From an uncultured Hyphomicrobiales bacterium (GTDB lineage: Bacteria; Pseudomonadota; Alphaproteobacteria; Rhizobiales; Beijerinckiaceae), in the NCBI GenBank assembly GCA_903902915.1, contig CAIUWR010000065.1, positions 1 to 64,000 of the forward strand: 64,000 nucleotides of DNA, given 5' to 3'. Of this stretch, positions 28,920 to 40,500 are shown piece by piece. The notes under the pieces are model-generated. The model saw nothing but the letters and a program-made list of their open reading frames with translations, did not search any database and was not told the DNA's origin. How positions within the stretch are numbered: position 1 is the first letter of the stretch; each line of letters begins with the position of its first letter. A program made the translations under genes and the position numbers.

Positions 28920-30308
28920 TCACGCGATCATTGCGAGCGCTCGATCCCGCGTCAGGGCATGGATGAAGTCATCGCACCACCTATGAACGTCGTAAGCCTT
29001 CAAATGTTGCAACATGGGTTCAAAACGGGAAATGCGTTCCTCGCGAGACATTTCGCACGCGCCGCGCAAGGCATGCGCGACGCCATCGATATCGTAGGGA
29101 TTGACCAGCAACGCTCCGCGCAACTCCCGTGCGGAACCAGCAAAACGCGAGAGCACCAGCACACCAGGATCAAGCGGATCTTGCGCCGCGACATATTCTT
29201 TCGACACAAGGTTCATACCGTCGCGAAGCGGGGTCACAACGCCGATTCTGGCCGCTCGATAAAGATGAGCGAGCGTGGCGCGGCCGATGGATTTGTTGAT
29301 GTAGCGAATGGGCGCCCAATCAATATCGCCGAACCGGCCATTGACGCGCCCCGCCGCCTCAGCCACCTCGCGATTGATCTCCGCATATTCCGGGATGGCC
29401 TCGCGCGTCGTCGGCGCTATTTGCAGCGCCGTGAAGCGATTATGATATTCGGGATAGAGTTCGAGAAAGCGGCCGATGGCGTCAATGCGTTGAGGGATGC
29501 CTTTGGAATAGTCGAGACGGTCGACGCTCAACGCCAGCGTTCTGCCCTGTAGCGACGCCTCAAGCCGACGCGCAATGGAGGAGGCTGGCGCCTCCGCAAA
29601 GCGAACGAACTCTTCGGTATCAATGCTGATGGGATAGACGCCGAGCTGCGAGATGCGGCCGAACGCTTCGACGACGCAGCCCTGCGTGCTGACGTTCATC
29701 TCTTCCTTGAGATAGGCGGTGAAGTTGTCCATGAACGGCTTCGTCTGAAAGCCGACGAGATCGTAATTCACGAGGTTGACCGCGAGCCGCGCGTGGTTGG
29801 GTAAAATGGTGAAGAGTTCCGGCGCGGGCCAGGGAATATGCAGGAAGAATCCGATGCGGTTCTTGACGCCCAGCGCGCGCAACTCCGAGGCGAGCGGGAT
29901 CAGGTGGTAATCATGCACCCAGATGATGTCGTTGGCCTTCACCATCGGCGCGAGAATGCGCGCAAATATCTGATTGACGCGATAGTAGCCCGCCATCTCG
30001 CGCCGCGCGAATTCGGTCAGGCCGGGTCGATGATGAAACAACGGCCAGAGCGCGCGATTGGCGAAGCCATTGTAATATTCTTCTTCATCGCGCCGCGTGA
30101 GGTCGACGGTGACATAATCGACATTGTTCCAGCGCGTCGTCACAGCCTTTGGCTCGCTCTCGGCGGTCTCTTGCACCTCGCCGCTCCAGCCAAGCCAGAT
30201 GCCGCCGCGCCGCTCCAGCGCATGACGCACAGCCACGCTGAGGCCGCCGGACGTATACCGGTCGCCGGGTTTGGGAACACGATTTGAAATGGCGATGAGC
30301 CTCTGCAC
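28920..30308 (-). CDS. otsA: alpha,alpha-trehalose-phosphate synthase
   Basis: IAISNRVPKPGDRYTSGGLSVAV; IIWVHDYHLIPLASELR; DRLDYSKGIPQRI. Confidence 0.95.
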   Translation of the reverse strand: MQRLIAISNRVPKPGDRYTSGGLSVAVRHALERRGGIWLGWSGEVQETAESEPKAVTTRWNNVDYVTVDLTRRDEEEYYNGFANRALWPLFHHRPGLTEFARREMAGYYRVNQIFARILAPMVKANDIIWVHDYHLIPLASELRALGVKNRIGFFLHIPWPAPELFTILPNHARLAVNLVNYDLVGFQTKPFMDNFTAYLKEEMNVSTQGCVVEAFGRISQLGVYPISIDTEEFVRFAEAPASSIARRLEASLQGRTLALSVDRLDYSKGIPQRIDAIGRFLELYPEYHNRFTALQIAPTTREAIPEYAEINREVAEAAGRVNGRFGDIDWAPIRYINKSIGRATLAHLYRAARIGVVTPLRDGMNLVSKEYVAAQDPLDPGVLVLSRFAGSARELRGALLVNPYDIDGVAHALRGACEMSREERISRFEPMLQHLKAYDVHRWCDDFIHALTRDRALAMIA

Positions 30309-30341
30309 GGGCCTCCCTTTCTTTTTTGTTCTCTCGCGCGA

Positions 30342-32138
30342 TCAAAACGCGTCCTGCCAGGGCCGCGACAGCTTCATGGCCGAGCGCACAAGTCCCACCA
30401 GGGAATAGGTCTGCGGAAAGTTTCCCCAAAGTTCGCCAGTGCCCACATGCAGTCCTTCCGAAAGCAGGCCCTGACTTGAGCGATGAGCGATGAGCCGTTC
30501 AAACATGTCGCGAGCTTCCTCGCGCCTGCCTGTGGCGGCGAGCGCCTCGACCATCCAGAAACTGCAAATGGTGAAGGAGGTCTCCGGCGCGCCGAAATCA
30601 TCGTTTCGCCGGTAGCGATAGACGTGATCCGCCTCGCGCAACTCTCGCTCGACCGCATCGACCGTAGAGCGAAATCTCGGATCATCGTGGGCGAGAAATC
30701 CGAGTTCGCAAAGCAGCAGAAGGCTCCCATCGAGATCCTGACCATCAAAGGTTGCAACAAACGAATTGCGCTTTTCGTTCCATGCGTGGGTCATGATTCC
30801 GGCGCGGATCGCTTCGGCGCGTTCCCGCCAGAGCTGGGCGCGGTCGGCGAAGCCGAGGCGGTGAGCGATGCGCGCGAGCCTGTCGCAGGCGGCCCAGCAC
30901 ATGACGCTCGATTGCGTATGCACTTCGGCGCGCGTGCGAAACTCCCACAGTCCTGCGTCTGGTTGCGCCCAGCGCCGCGCCGCTTCGTCGCCCAGTTGCT
31001 CAAGCTTGTGAAACAGGCTGGCGTCCGCGAGGCGCGCGAGACGTTCATCGAAAAAGCCCTGCGCCACCGCCAGAATCACGCTGCCATAGCCATCGTTCTG
31101 GATCTGGTCATAGGCGCCATTGCCGATGCGCACCGGCCCCATGCCGCGATAGCCCGCGAGCGCCTCCGAGGGAATCTCCTCCTCCGTCAGCACGGTTTCA
31201 AAGCCGAGGCCGAAGATGGGTTGCAAGGCGCCGGGTTTCGACAAGGCCACGATATTCGTGATGTAGCTGATATAGCGCTCCATCGTGCGCGTCACGCTCA
31301 GCCTGTTGAGCGTTTGCACGACAAAGAAGGTGTCGCGCAGCCAGCAATAGCGATAATCCCAGTTGCGCCCGCTGTTGGCGTATTCTGGGATGGAGGTCGT
31401 GAGCGCGGCGACGATGCCGCCCGTCTCCTCATAGCTGCACAGTTTGAGGGTGATGGCGGCGCGGATCACCGCCTCCTGCCATTCGAATGGCAATGCGAGG
31501 CGCCGCGTCCATTCCATCCAGTAATCGAGCGTTTGGTCGAACCAGTCGAGGCCCATCATGCGGATGTCGCTGTCGAGCGGTTCATCCGCGCCCAGCACCA
31601 TCACCAGCGGCTGTTCAACGACAAAGGGCGTCTCGCTCTGGATGAGCCCCACCGGGGCGTCGGTGGTCAGGCGCAACACCTCGCCGCCCAGCATGTAGCG
31701 AATATGGTTCGAGCCGCGCGTCGTCTGCGGTCCGTGGCGGCCATAGTCATGGCGCGGCTTGCAACGGATGCGGATGCGCGGAACGCCGCTCAACGGCTCG
31801 ATGAGCCGCACGATGGCGACGGGACGGAAGATGCGCCGATAGCGATAGAAGCGCGGGATGAAATCCACAATACGGATCTCGTTGCCGCTATCGTCGGAGA
31901 GAATGGTTTCGAGCACCGCCGAATTGCGGATATAGCGCTGGCGGCTGCGGGCGAAGCCCATCAGCTCGATCTCGAAGAGACCATCGGGTTCGAGCTTTGG
32001 ATCGCGCAGAAGGTTGCAGAAGACCGGATCGCCATCGAAGCGGGGAATGCAGCACCACTGGATCCGCGCGCGCTTGTCCACCAGGGCGGCGATGGCGCAA
32101 TTGCCAAGCACGGCGAGGTCTAGATCGGGCGTGTTCAT
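30342..32138 (-). CDS. glycoside hydrolase family 15 (glucoamylase/trehalase-like)
   Basis: NWDYRYCWLRDTFF; GNGAYDQIQNDGYGSVI; SEGLHVGTGELWGNFPQTYSLVGLV. Confidence 0.93.
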   Translation of the reverse strand: MNTPDLDLAVLGNCAIAALVDKRARIQWCCIPRFDGDPVFCNLLRDPKLEPDGLFEIELMGFARSRQRYIRNSAVLETILSDDSGNEIRIVDFIPRFYRYRRIFRPVAIVRLIEPLSGVPRIRIRCKPRHDYGRHGPQTTRGSNHIRYMLGGEVLRLTTDAPVGLIQSETPFVVEQPLVMVLGADEPLDSDIRMMGLDWFDQTLDYWMEWTRRLALPFEWQEAVIRAAITLKLCSYEETGGIVAALTTSIPEYANSGRNWDYRYCWLRDTFFVVQTLNRLSVTRTMERYISYITNIVALSKPGALQPIFGLGFETVLTEEEIPSEALAGYRGMGPVRIGNGAYDQIQNDGYGSVILAVAQGFFDERLARLADASLFHKLEQLGDEAARRWAQPDAGLWEFRTRAEVHTQSSVMCWAACDRLARIAHRLGFADRAQLWRERAEAIRAGIMTHAWNEKRNSFVATFDGQDLDGSLLLLCELGFLAHDDPRFRSTVDAVERELREADHVYRYRRNDDFGAPETSFTICSFWMVEALAATGRREEARDMFERLIAHRSSQGLLSEGLHVGTGELWGNFPQTYSLVGLVRSAMKLSRPWQDAF

Positions 32139-32917
32139 GGGCGCGCCTCGCGCAAGGCGCCCCGGAGCAGCGCGCGCAGGGCGGCTGCGTCGGCCAAGAG
32201 GTGTCGCGCCTGCGTGCGCACATCGGCGTCGCCGATGCGCACTGAAACCCCGCCCAGATGATTCACGCTGTTGAAACCAGCCTCATCCGTCAGATCGTCG
32301 CCGAAAAAGACCGGCGTCCGGCCTGCGAATGGCGGCGCGCGCATCAGCTCGGCGATCGCTGTGCCCTTGTCGTAGAGCCCATGCTTCAGCTCGACCACGA
32401 ATTTGCCTTCCTGCACCGCAAGGCCATCGCCGGGACTGAAGCGCAGCAGAAAGCGTAAAGCGTCCACGCCAAGGTCCGGACGATTGCGATAATGCACCGC
32501 AAGGGTGGCGCCCTTGTCCTCCAGCATCAGCCCCTCATGGGCGGCGACGAAATCGCGCAAGGGCCTGCGCGCGTGATCCATGATGCGCGGATCGGCGCGC
32601 CGCTCGGCGCCCGCAGCGTCACGGATTTCCGCGCCATGCAGGCCGACAGCTGTGAATTTTAGGGGAGAAAAAATCCGGTCGATGTCGTCCAGCCCACGCC
32701 CGCTCACCAGCGCGAGGGCGCCATGGCAGCGATCAAGCAGCTGCTCCAGCAACGCACGCAGGTCGCCATCGCAGACCACGTCGCGCGGCTCGGGGCGGAT
32801 GTCGAGCAGCGTGCCGTCCACATCGAAGAACAACGCCGCCCGCTCAAGCGCAGGCAGCGCGAGAACGCTGGAGTCGCGCGGCTGCAGGGGCGAGGTCGCG
32901 GCGGAGTTCGCGGGCAT
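32135..32917 (-). CDS. otsB: trehalose-phosphatase
   Basis: ALFFDVDGTLLDIRPEP; VSGRGLDDIDRIF; FFGDDLTDEAGF. Confidence 0.92.
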   Translation of the reverse strand: MPANSAATSPLQPRDSSVLALPALERAALFFDVDGTLLDIRPEPRDVVCDGDLRALLEQLLDRCHGALALVSGRGLDDIDRIFSPLKFTAVGLHGAEIRDAAGAERRADPRIMDHARRPLRDFVAAHEGLMLEDKGATLAVHYRNRPDLGVDALRFLLRFSPGDGLAVQEGKFVVELKHGLYDKGTAIAELMRAPPFAGRTPVFFGDDLTDEAGFNSVNHLGGVSVRIGDADVRTQARHLLADAAALRALLRGALREARP

Positions 32918-32991
32918 GGGCGAGGCGCAATCGTTGAGTGCATTGACCTTGGCCAACGCCCCCGCCCCTGTCAGGTTCCGCTCAAGGCGCG

Positions 32992-33021
32992 AAAAAGGGG
33001 CGCTGGTTTCCCGGCGCCCCT
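32992..33021 (-). terminator. rho-independent terminator (minus strand) downstream of the 33048-33479 gene
   Basis: Minus-strand AGGGGCGC...GCGCCCCT followed by TTTTT. Confidence 0.75.
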
Positions 33022-33047
33022 CGATTAGCTTTGCAGGAAGAAGCGGA

Positions 33048-33479
33048 TCAGCCGGGATCGGCCACGAAGCCCGCCAGATTGATGGCGGCGACGGCGGCGG
33101 CTTCGTCATTGTCGGACGTGTCGCCGGAAACGCCGATGGCGCCCACGATCTTCTTGTTGGCGTCGCGGATCATGACGCCGCCGGGCACAGGCACGATATT
33201 GCCATCGGCGAGGCCGTTCAGCGCATTGACGAAATGAGGGCGCTCGGCCGCCATCGTGTTCAGACGGCGCGAGGGCATGCCGAAAGCGACCGCGCCATAG
33301 GCTTTGCCATAGGCGACGCGCCAGCGCATGAAGGTCGTGCCATCCTCGCTGGCGGCGGCGCGGATGGAGCTGTCCGCATCCAGCACCACGACGGACATGG
33401 GGTTGAAGTTATGAGCGCGACAATGGGCGAGAGTGTCGGCGAGAAGCTTCTGCGCCACAGCAAGCGTTAAACCAGACAT
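33048..33479 (-). CDS. GlcG/HbpS-family heme-binding-like protein
   Basis: MSGLTLAVAQKLLADTLAHCRAHNFNPMSVVVLDADSSIRAAASEDG; VPVPGGVMIRDANKKIVGAIGVSGDTSDNDEAAA. Confidence 0.85.
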   Translation of the reverse strand: MSGLTLAVAQKLLADTLAHCRAHNFNPMSVVVLDADSSIRAAASEDGTTFMRWRVAYGKAYGAVAFGMPSRRLNTMAAERPHFVNALNGLADGNIVPVPGGVMIRDANKKIVGAIGVSGDTSDNDEAAAVAAINLAGFVADPG

Positions 33480-33564
33480 GAGACCCCCTTGAGTTGAACC
33501 GGCATGAGTGTTCGCAAGTGGGGGGCCTCTCGTCAACCCGGCCTCGCAATGATAACCCTACCCC

Positions 33565-34224
33565 ATGCAGGACATCGACCTTCGCCAGCAACTCATCGCC
33601 CATGCGCGATCCCTGACCGCTCTGGGCCTCACCCAGGGAACCGCCGGCAATCTTTCCGCCCGGGTGGGCGACGCCATGCTCATCACCCCCAGCGGCGTGG
33701 CCTATCAGGCGCTGACGCCAGCCTCTCTGGCGCTGATGCCGCTCGATGGGGAAGGCGCCTTCACGGGGGCGCTGAAGCCCTCCAGCGAATGGCGGTTTCA
33801 TCTGGATATTCTGCGCGCGCGGCCGGATGTGGGGGCGGTGGTTCACGCCCATTCCACCTACGCCACGGTTTTGTCGATCCTGCGGCGGCCCATCAAGGCG
33901 GTGCATTACATGATCGCGGCCTTTGGCGGTCCCGAAATCGCCTGCACGGATTACGCGCCCTTCGGCACGCAGGAACTGTCGGCGCTGGTGGTGGAGGGTC
34001 TGGGGCCGCGTCACGGCGTCTTGCTGGGCAACCACGGCATGATCGCCACAGGGGCGAACCTGGACGAAGCCATGCACCGGGCCGTGGAGCTGGAGACGCT
34101 GGCGCGGCAGAGCTATCTGGCGGGACTGGCGGGTACGCCGACGATCCTGCCAGATGATGAGATCATGCGATGCGTCGAGCGCTTCAAATCCTACGGCCCG
34201 AAGGCGCAGGACGGCGAGGCCTGA
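33565..34224 (+). CDS. class II aldolase/adducin family protein
   Basis: LTQGTAGNLSARVGDAMLITPSGVAYQAL; VVHAHSTYATVLSIL; GNHGMIATGANLDEAM. Confidence 0.9.
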   Translation: MQDIDLRQQLIAHARSLTALGLTQGTAGNLSARVGDAMLITPSGVAYQALTPASLALMPLDGEGAFTGALKPSSEWRFHLDILRARPDVGAVVHAHSTYATVLSILRRPIKAVHYMIAAFGGPEIACTDYAPFGTQELSALVVEGLGPRHGVLLGNHGMIATGANLDEAMHRAVELETLARQSYLAGLAGTPTILPDDEIMRCVERFKSYGPKAQDGEA

Positions 34225-34244
34225 GCGGCCCCGCCTTGGCGGCT

Positions 34245-34685
34245 TCACCACACGCCGGTGTTGGGCATGGAGACCCAGGGCTCTTGCGGGGCCAAGGCGT
34301 CGCCCTTTTGCAGGAGCTCGATGGAGATATTGTCGGGGGAGCGGATGAAGGCCATGCGGCCCTCGCGCGGGGGACGGTTGATGGTCACGCCCGCCTTCAT
34401 CAAACGGTCGCAGAGCGCATAGATATCATCCACTTCGTAAGCGAGATGGCCAAAGTTGCGCCCGCCCTCGTAGGTCTCGGGATCCCAGTTATAGGTCAGC
34501 TCGACGAGGGGCGCGCGTTTCTGTATGCCGGAGGCGACGTCCTCGGGCGCGGCGAGGAAAATCAGCGTAAAGCGGCCCTGCTGGTTGTCCACGCGCCGCA
34601 CCTCCTGAAGGCCAAGCTTGCGGCAGTAAAAATCAAGGGCCTCGTCGACATTGGCCACACGGACCATGGTATGCAGATAGCGCAT
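34245..34685 (-). CDS. gloA: lactoylglutathione lyase (glyoxalase I, VOC superfamily)
   Basis: [62 protein letters not shown]. Confidence 0.9.
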   Translation of the reverse strand: MRYLHTMVRVANVDEALDFYCRKLGLQEVRRVDNQQGRFTLIFLAAPEDVASGIQKRAPLVELTYNWDPETYEGGRNFGHLAYEVDDIYALCDRLMKAGVTINRPPREGRMAFIRSPDNISIELLQKGDALAPQEPWVSMPNTGVW

Positions 34686-34781
34686 TGCTTAGCCTCCGAC
34701 TCGGAACATGCCTAAACATCATCCATTCCCGGCGGATGGCAAGCCTTCTCCCCTCCCCAAACTCCCATCTGGCCTGACCCC

Positions 34782-36164
34782 ATGACCGACGCCGACGCTC
34801 TCAAGCAAAAGGCCGCCCTCGCCTCCATCACCGCGAGCGCCCTGTTGACGCTCGGCAAACTGGCCGCAGGGCTGTTCTCCGGGTCGCTGGCGCTGTTGTC
34901 GGAGGCGGGCCATGGACTGCTGGATACGGGCGCGACCATTCTCACCTATTTCGCCATCCGCGCCTCCGGCAAACCCGCCGATGAGGAGCACCACTACGGG
35001 CATGGCAAGGTGGAGGCGGTGGCGGCCCTGGCCGAGACCGGCCTGCTGATCGTGCTGGCAACCTATGTGATGGCGGAGGCGATCCGCCGGATCTTCGGCC
35101 ATGCGGCCGAGCCCATCGACGCGAGCTGGCCAGTCTTCGCGGTGCTGGTGATTTCCATCGTGGTGGACCTGGTGCGCTGGCGCTCCCTCACCGCCATCGC
35201 AGAGCAGACCAAAAGCGACGCGCTGGCGGCGGACGCACTGCATTTCTCCAGCGATCTGGTCGCCTCGGTCTGCGTGCTGCTGGGGCTCGCGGCCTCGCGT
35301 TTTGGCTATCAGCAGGGCGATGCGCTGGCGGCTATCGGCGTGTCGGTCTTCATCGCTATTGCGGGTTATCGACTGGGGCGGCGCACCATCGACACGCTGG
35401 TGGACGCTGCGCCCAAGGGCCTCGCCGACCTCATTCGCACCAGCGCAGGGGCTGTGACCGGGGTGGTGAATGTGGAGAGCGTGCGGCTGCGCCCCGCCGG
35501 TCCAAAGGTGCTGGGCGAAGTGGGCATCATGGTGCCCCGCAGCATGCCGCTGGAGCGGGTGTCGACTGTGAAGGAAGAGGTCGCCGCCGCCATAGCCATG
35601 GTTGCGCCGGAGGCTGATGTCACCATCACCGCCAATCCCATCGCGCTCGATGACGAGAGCGCGCTCGAGTTGGTGCTGCTGATCGCCGCCCGCCGCAGGC
35701 TGGCGATCCACCATGTCACCGTGCAGGAAATCAACGGCGCCAAGGCGGTGAGCCTCGATCTGGAGCTGGATGGGCGGATGACGCTGGGCCGCGCCCACGA
35801 AATCGCCTCCTCGCTGGAAGACGCCATCGAGGCGGAGCTTGGCCCAGGGGTCGAGGTGGAGACCCATGTGGAGCCGCTGGAGATCGCGGAACTGAGCGGA
35901 CGCGACGCGGACATCGAGACCGTAGACGCCATGGAGGCCGTGCTGACGCAGGCGGCGCTGGAGGGCGGCGTCATCAGCGACGTCCACCATGTGCGGGTGC
36001 GCGAGACGCCCAACGGCCTGGTGGTGAATTATCATTGCCGGGCGGTCCAGACGCTGACGGTCGATCAGGTTCACGACGCTGTGGACGAACTTGATCGCCG
36101 CGCCCGTCGCGCCGAACCAAGGGTCTCGCGCATCGTGGGACATGCGGAGCCGATGGTGGGCTGA
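34782..36164 (+). CDS. cation diffusion facilitator transporter
   Basis: SLALLSEAGHGLLDTGATILTYFAIRAS; HHYGHGKVEAVAAL; SDALAADALHFSSDL. Confidence 0.93.
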   Translation: MTDADALKQKAALASITASALLTLGKLAAGLFSGSLALLSEAGHGLLDTGATILTYFAIRASGKPADEEHHYGHGKVEAVAALAETGLLIVLATYVMAEAIRRIFGHAAEPIDASWPVFAVLVISIVVDLVRWRSLTAIAEQTKSDALAADALHFSSDLVASVCVLLGLAASRFGYQQGDALAAIGVSVFIAIAGYRLGRRTIDTLVDAAPKGLADLIRTSAGAVTGVVNVESVRLRPAGPKVLGEVGIMVPRSMPLERVSTVKEEVAAAIAMVAPEADVTITANPIALDDESALELVLLIAARRRLAIHHVTVQEINGAKAVSLDLELDGRMTLGRAHEIASSLEDAIEAELGPGVEVETHVEPLEIAELSGRDADIETVDAMEAVLTQAALEGGVISDVHHVRVRETPNGLVVNYHCRAVQTLTVDQVHDAVDELDRRARRAEPRVSRIVGHAEPMVG

Positions 36165-36235
36165 CGCTCCCTGAAAATTGGTGCGGACGAAGGAATTGCG
36201 GTAGGAACGGAGCCTTCGCCTTTTACGAGATCACC

Positions 36236-37444
36236 ATGCAAATTTTCAAGCCGCGCCCCATTCTTGTGCTGATCGCCGGATTTCTCGTGCTGTTCATCGG
36301 GGGAGGATCGCGGCTCACCATCGGGCTGACGTTGCGGCCCATGGTCGAGGAGCTGGGCTGGGGGCGCAGCGAACTGGGCCTGACCGTCGCGGTGTTTCAG
36401 GTCGTCACCGCCATCACCATGTTTTACGCGGGGAAAGTCGCCGACAGCATGAGCCTGCGCATGGTGCTGGGGGGCGGCGTGGCGCTGGGCGGGCTCACCA
36501 TCGGCGCCATGTGCCTCGTGACCCAGCCATGGCACGCCTTCGTGCTCTACGGCATCGCTTTCGCCGTCGGCAACGGCATCACCTCCGCGACGCCGGTTGG
36601 CGTCATGGTGACCCGCGCCTATCCGCATAAAGCGGGCACCGCCAACGCCATCGTGATGGGCGGCATGAGCGCGGGCCAGCTGGTGGTGGTGGCCGTGCTG
36701 GCGGCGGTGATGGTCAGCATCGGCTGGCGCTCCGTCTTCGTCTGGGTCGGCGCCGCCCATTTCATCCTGATTCCGCTGATCATGGCGGCCGTGCCCGGCC
36801 GCGCGGCCGCCGCTCAGGCCCGCAAGGCGTCGTCGCAGCAGGGCATGACCCTGCGCGAGGGCGCGCGCACGAAACAGTTCTGGCTCCTCATCGGCATTTA
36901 CGCGGTCTGTGGCTTCGACGACTTTTTCGTCACCACGCATGTGGTCGCCTTCGCGCAGGACCGGGGGCTGAACGCCTTTCTGGCGGGCAACCTGCTCGCC
37001 CTGATGGGCGTCACCGGCCTTATCGGGGTGCTGGCCGCTGGCGGCTGGGGGGACAAAACCGGCCCGATCGCCCCCACAGCCGCAAGCTTCGTGGCGCGGG
37101 TGGCCGTATTCGGCCTTGTGGCGGTGGACCAGTCGCAACTCTCGGTCATGATCTTCGCGCTGGTCTTCGGCGTGACCTTCCTGGTCACAGCGCCCATGAC
37201 CGTCCTTTTCGTTCGGGACAGTTTCGGCACTCGCAATCTGGGCGCGATCACGGGAATCATCACCATGATCCATCACATGTGCGGGGGGCTTGGCGCCTGG
37301 CTGGGCGCGGCGGTCTTCGACGGGACGGGCGCCTATGACGCGGTCTTCATCACCATGTGCGCCGTCTCGCTGGCCGCCGCCCTCTTCACCTGGGCGCTGT
37401 CTCGCGCGGGGCCTGCGGACCCGTCGCTGGGGGGCGCGAAATAA
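36236..37444 (+). CDS. MFS transporter
   Basis: 12-TM hydrophobicity; oxalate/formate antiporter-like N-terminus. Confidence 0.88.
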   Translation: MQIFKPRPILVLIAGFLVLFIGGGSRLTIGLTLRPMVEELGWGRSELGLTVAVFQVVTAITMFYAGKVADSMSLRMVLGGGVALGGLTIGAMCLVTQPWHAFVLYGIAFAVGNGITSATPVGVMVTRAYPHKAGTANAIVMGGMSAGQLVVVAVLAAVMVSIGWRSVFVWVGAAHFILIPLIMAAVPGRAAAAQARKASSQQGMTLREGARTKQFWLLIGIYAVCGFDDFFVTTHVVAFAQDRGLNAFLAGNLLALMGVTGLIGVLAAGGWGDKTGPIAPTAASFVARVAVFGLVAVDQSQLSVMIFALVFGVTFLVTAPMTVLFVRDSFGTRNLGAITGIITMIHHMCGGLGAWLGAAVFDGTGAYDAVFITMCAVSLAAALFTWALSRAGPADPSLGGAK

Positions 37445-37481
37445 TCTCCTTACAGGAGCTTGACCGCCCAGACCAATCTTG

Positions 37482-37499
37482 TTAGTGAATATTCACTCA
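37482..37499. promoter_or_regulatory. palindromic operator TTAGTGAATATTCACTCA, candidate TetR-family site
   Basis: Perfect 14-bp palindrome AGTGAATATTCACT (37484-37497), 45 nt upstream of the aas-like ATG. Confidence 0.65.
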
Positions 37500-37541
37500 C
37501 ACAAAAAGTGAGGCTCGCCAACAGGTGCGGAGACGGCGACC

Positions 37542-40500
37542 ATGTTCACGAAGCTGATGTCGGCGCGACGTTTCGCACCCCTGTTCTGGTGTCAGTTCTT
37601 CTCGGCCTTCAACGACAATTTCGTGCGCCAGATGCTGGCGATGCTGATCCTGTTCAAATTGGGGGAGGACGCCGCCGGGTCGCTCATCACCCTGGCGGTC
37701 GGCATTTTCATCGCGCCTTCGCTTCTTTTGTCGGCGCTGGGCGGCGAGATCGCGGATTCCCATGACAAGGCCGTGATCGCCCGTCGCCTGAAGTTCGCGG
37801 AGTTTGGCGTCCAGATGGTCGCCGCCGCCGGTTTCTGGTTCGGCTCACTGCCCCTGCTTTATGCGGCGCTGTTCGGGCTGGGCGTGATCGCCGCCCTTTT
37901 CGGCCCGATCAAATACGGCATTCTTCCCGACCATCTGGAAACCCATGAGCTGCCCGCAGGCAATGCGTTGATCGAGGGCGCGACTTTTCTGGCCATCCTG
38001 TGCGGGCTCATCGTGGGGGGCTATGCGGCGGACCATGCGCGCGATCCTTCAGGCGTCGTCGCGCAGTTGATGGTCATCGCGATTGCGTGCTGGGCCGCCA
38101 GCCGCTTGATCCCCGCCACCGGGGTCGCCGCGCCCCAGCTGCGCCCATCCATGAATGTGTTCGCCTCGACAGGGCGGCTGATAAGGGAGCTTGCGGCGGA
38201 CCAGCGCCTCTGGACGGGCGGCGTAGCTGTCAGCTGGTTCTGGATGACGGGCGCCATCGCGCTCTCGCTCACGCCGGTGATCATCAAGACGCGCATTGGC
38301 GGCGGAATTGATGTGGAGACGGCCATCAGCGCGCTCTTCGCCATCGGCATAGGGCTGGGCTCGGTGCTCGCCGCGGTGCTGGCCCATGGGCGCATCCGCT
38401 TGCTGCCCGTGCCGCTCTCCGGCCTCGTGATGGCGGTGTTTCTGCTGGATCTGGGCGCGGCGACGCTGAACTTGCCCAAGGCGAGCGAAGCGGTTGCGCT
38501 GGGCGCTTTCCTGACCAGCGCGGCCGGGCTTCGCATCGCCGTCGATGTGGCCGGACTGGCGGCGGCGGGCGGCATGTTCGTGGTGCCGATTTTTTCCGCC
38601 GTGCAGGCATGGGCCGGGGAAGACCGCCGGGCGCGCGTGATCGCGGCCGTCAATATCCTGAACGCGATCTTCATTGTTGGCGGCACGCTGATGGTCGCCG
38701 GGCTTCAGGCGACAGGCCTGAGCGAGCCTGCTCTTTTGCTGACCCTCGGGCTGCTGAACGGCGGTTTCGCCATCTGGTTGTTCCGCGCCCTGCCCGGCAG
38801 CTTTATCGGGGAAGCCCTGAACGCCCTGTTCCGCCTCATGTACCGCATGGAGGTGCGCGGGCTTGAACATCTGGAAGCGGCTGGCGAGCGCTGCGTGATC
38901 GCCCTCAACCACGTGTCCTTCCTCGATGCGCCGGTCATTCTGTCGATCCTCGACAACAATCCTGTCTTCGCCATCGACTCGCAGATCGCCAGAGCGTGGT
39001 GGGTGAAGCCCTTCCTTGGCGTCGCGCGCTGCTTCCCCATGGACCCGGCCAAACCCCTGTCGACGCGAGGCCTCATCAAGGAGGTCCGCGCCGGACAGCG
39101 ATTGGTGATCTTCCCCGAAGGACGGCTCACCGTCACCGGCTCCCTGATGAAGGTCTACGACGGCGCCGCGATGATCGCCGACAAGAGCGACGCCATGATC
39201 GTGCCCGTAAGGCTCGAAGGCCTCGACCGCACGCCCTTCACGCGGCTCTCCCACCTTCAGGCGCGACGCCAGCTGTTCCCCAAGGTGCGCGTGACCTTCC
39301 TTCCGCCCCGCAGGCTCAGCATCGACCAGAGCCTGTTCGGACGCAAACGCCGGATGGCGGCCGGGGCCGCGCTCTATGACGTCATGTCCGATCTGATTTT
39401 TGAGACCACGACGACTGACGGCGACCTGACCAGCGCGCTCCACGACAGCATCGCCCTGCTCGGCGGGTCGCGGGTGGTGCTCGAAGATCCAATCACGGGC
39501 GCCATGAAAGCGCGCACGGTCGAGACGGGCGCCGCAGTCCTGGCGCGCAAGATCATGCGTCTTGGCGAGGCCGGCGATACGCTCGGGCTGCTCCTGCCCA
39601 ACGCCAATGCGGCGGCCGTCACCTTTTTCGCCATCCAGCAGGCAGGGCGCGTGGCCGCCATGCTGAACTTCACCGCAGGCGTAACCAATCTGCGCGCCGC
39701 CTGCACCGGCTCATGCGTGGCCCATATCCTCACATCCCGCGCTTTCGTGGAGAAAGCCAACCTTGAGGCGGCCGTCGCCGAACTCTCGCAACAGGCGAAG
39801 ATCCATTACCTGGAAGATATCCGATCCACAGCGACGATAGGCGACAAGTTGCGGGGCCTGCTGGAGCGCGGGCGGCCACTCGTCGTCCGCAAGCCGGACG
39901 ACCCCGCCGTCGTGCTCTTCACCTCCGGTTCGGAGGGCGCGCCCAAGGGCGTCGTCCTGTCGCACAGGAACCTGCTTGCGAATATTGCGCAGATCAACGC
40001 GCGCATCGACATCACGCCCAATGACATTGTCTTCAACGCGCTGCCCGTGTTCCACAGCTTCGGCCTGACCGGCGGCCTGTTGCTTGGCATGCTGACGGGC
40101 ATGAAGGTTTATCTCTATCCTTCTCCCCTTCACTATCGCCAGATTCCCGAACTCGTTTATGGCTCAAACGCGACGGTCCTCTTCGGCACCGACACGTTCC
40201 TCGCTGGCTACGCGAAAATGGCGCATCCCTACGACTTCCGGTCGCTCCGCTACATCGTGGCGGGCGCGGAGCGCGTGAAAGAGGAGACGCGGCGGGTCTA
40301 TATGGAGAAGTTCGGCCTGCGCATCCTGGAAGGCTATGGGGTGACGGAAACCGCCCCGGTGCTGGCAGTGAATACGCCCATGTTCAACAAGGTGGGAACG
40401 GTAGGCCGCCTCATGCCCGGCATGGAGCACAGGCTGGAGCCCGTGCCCGGCATCGCTGAAGGCGGCAGGCTCGTGGTGCGCGGCCCCAATGTGATGCTGG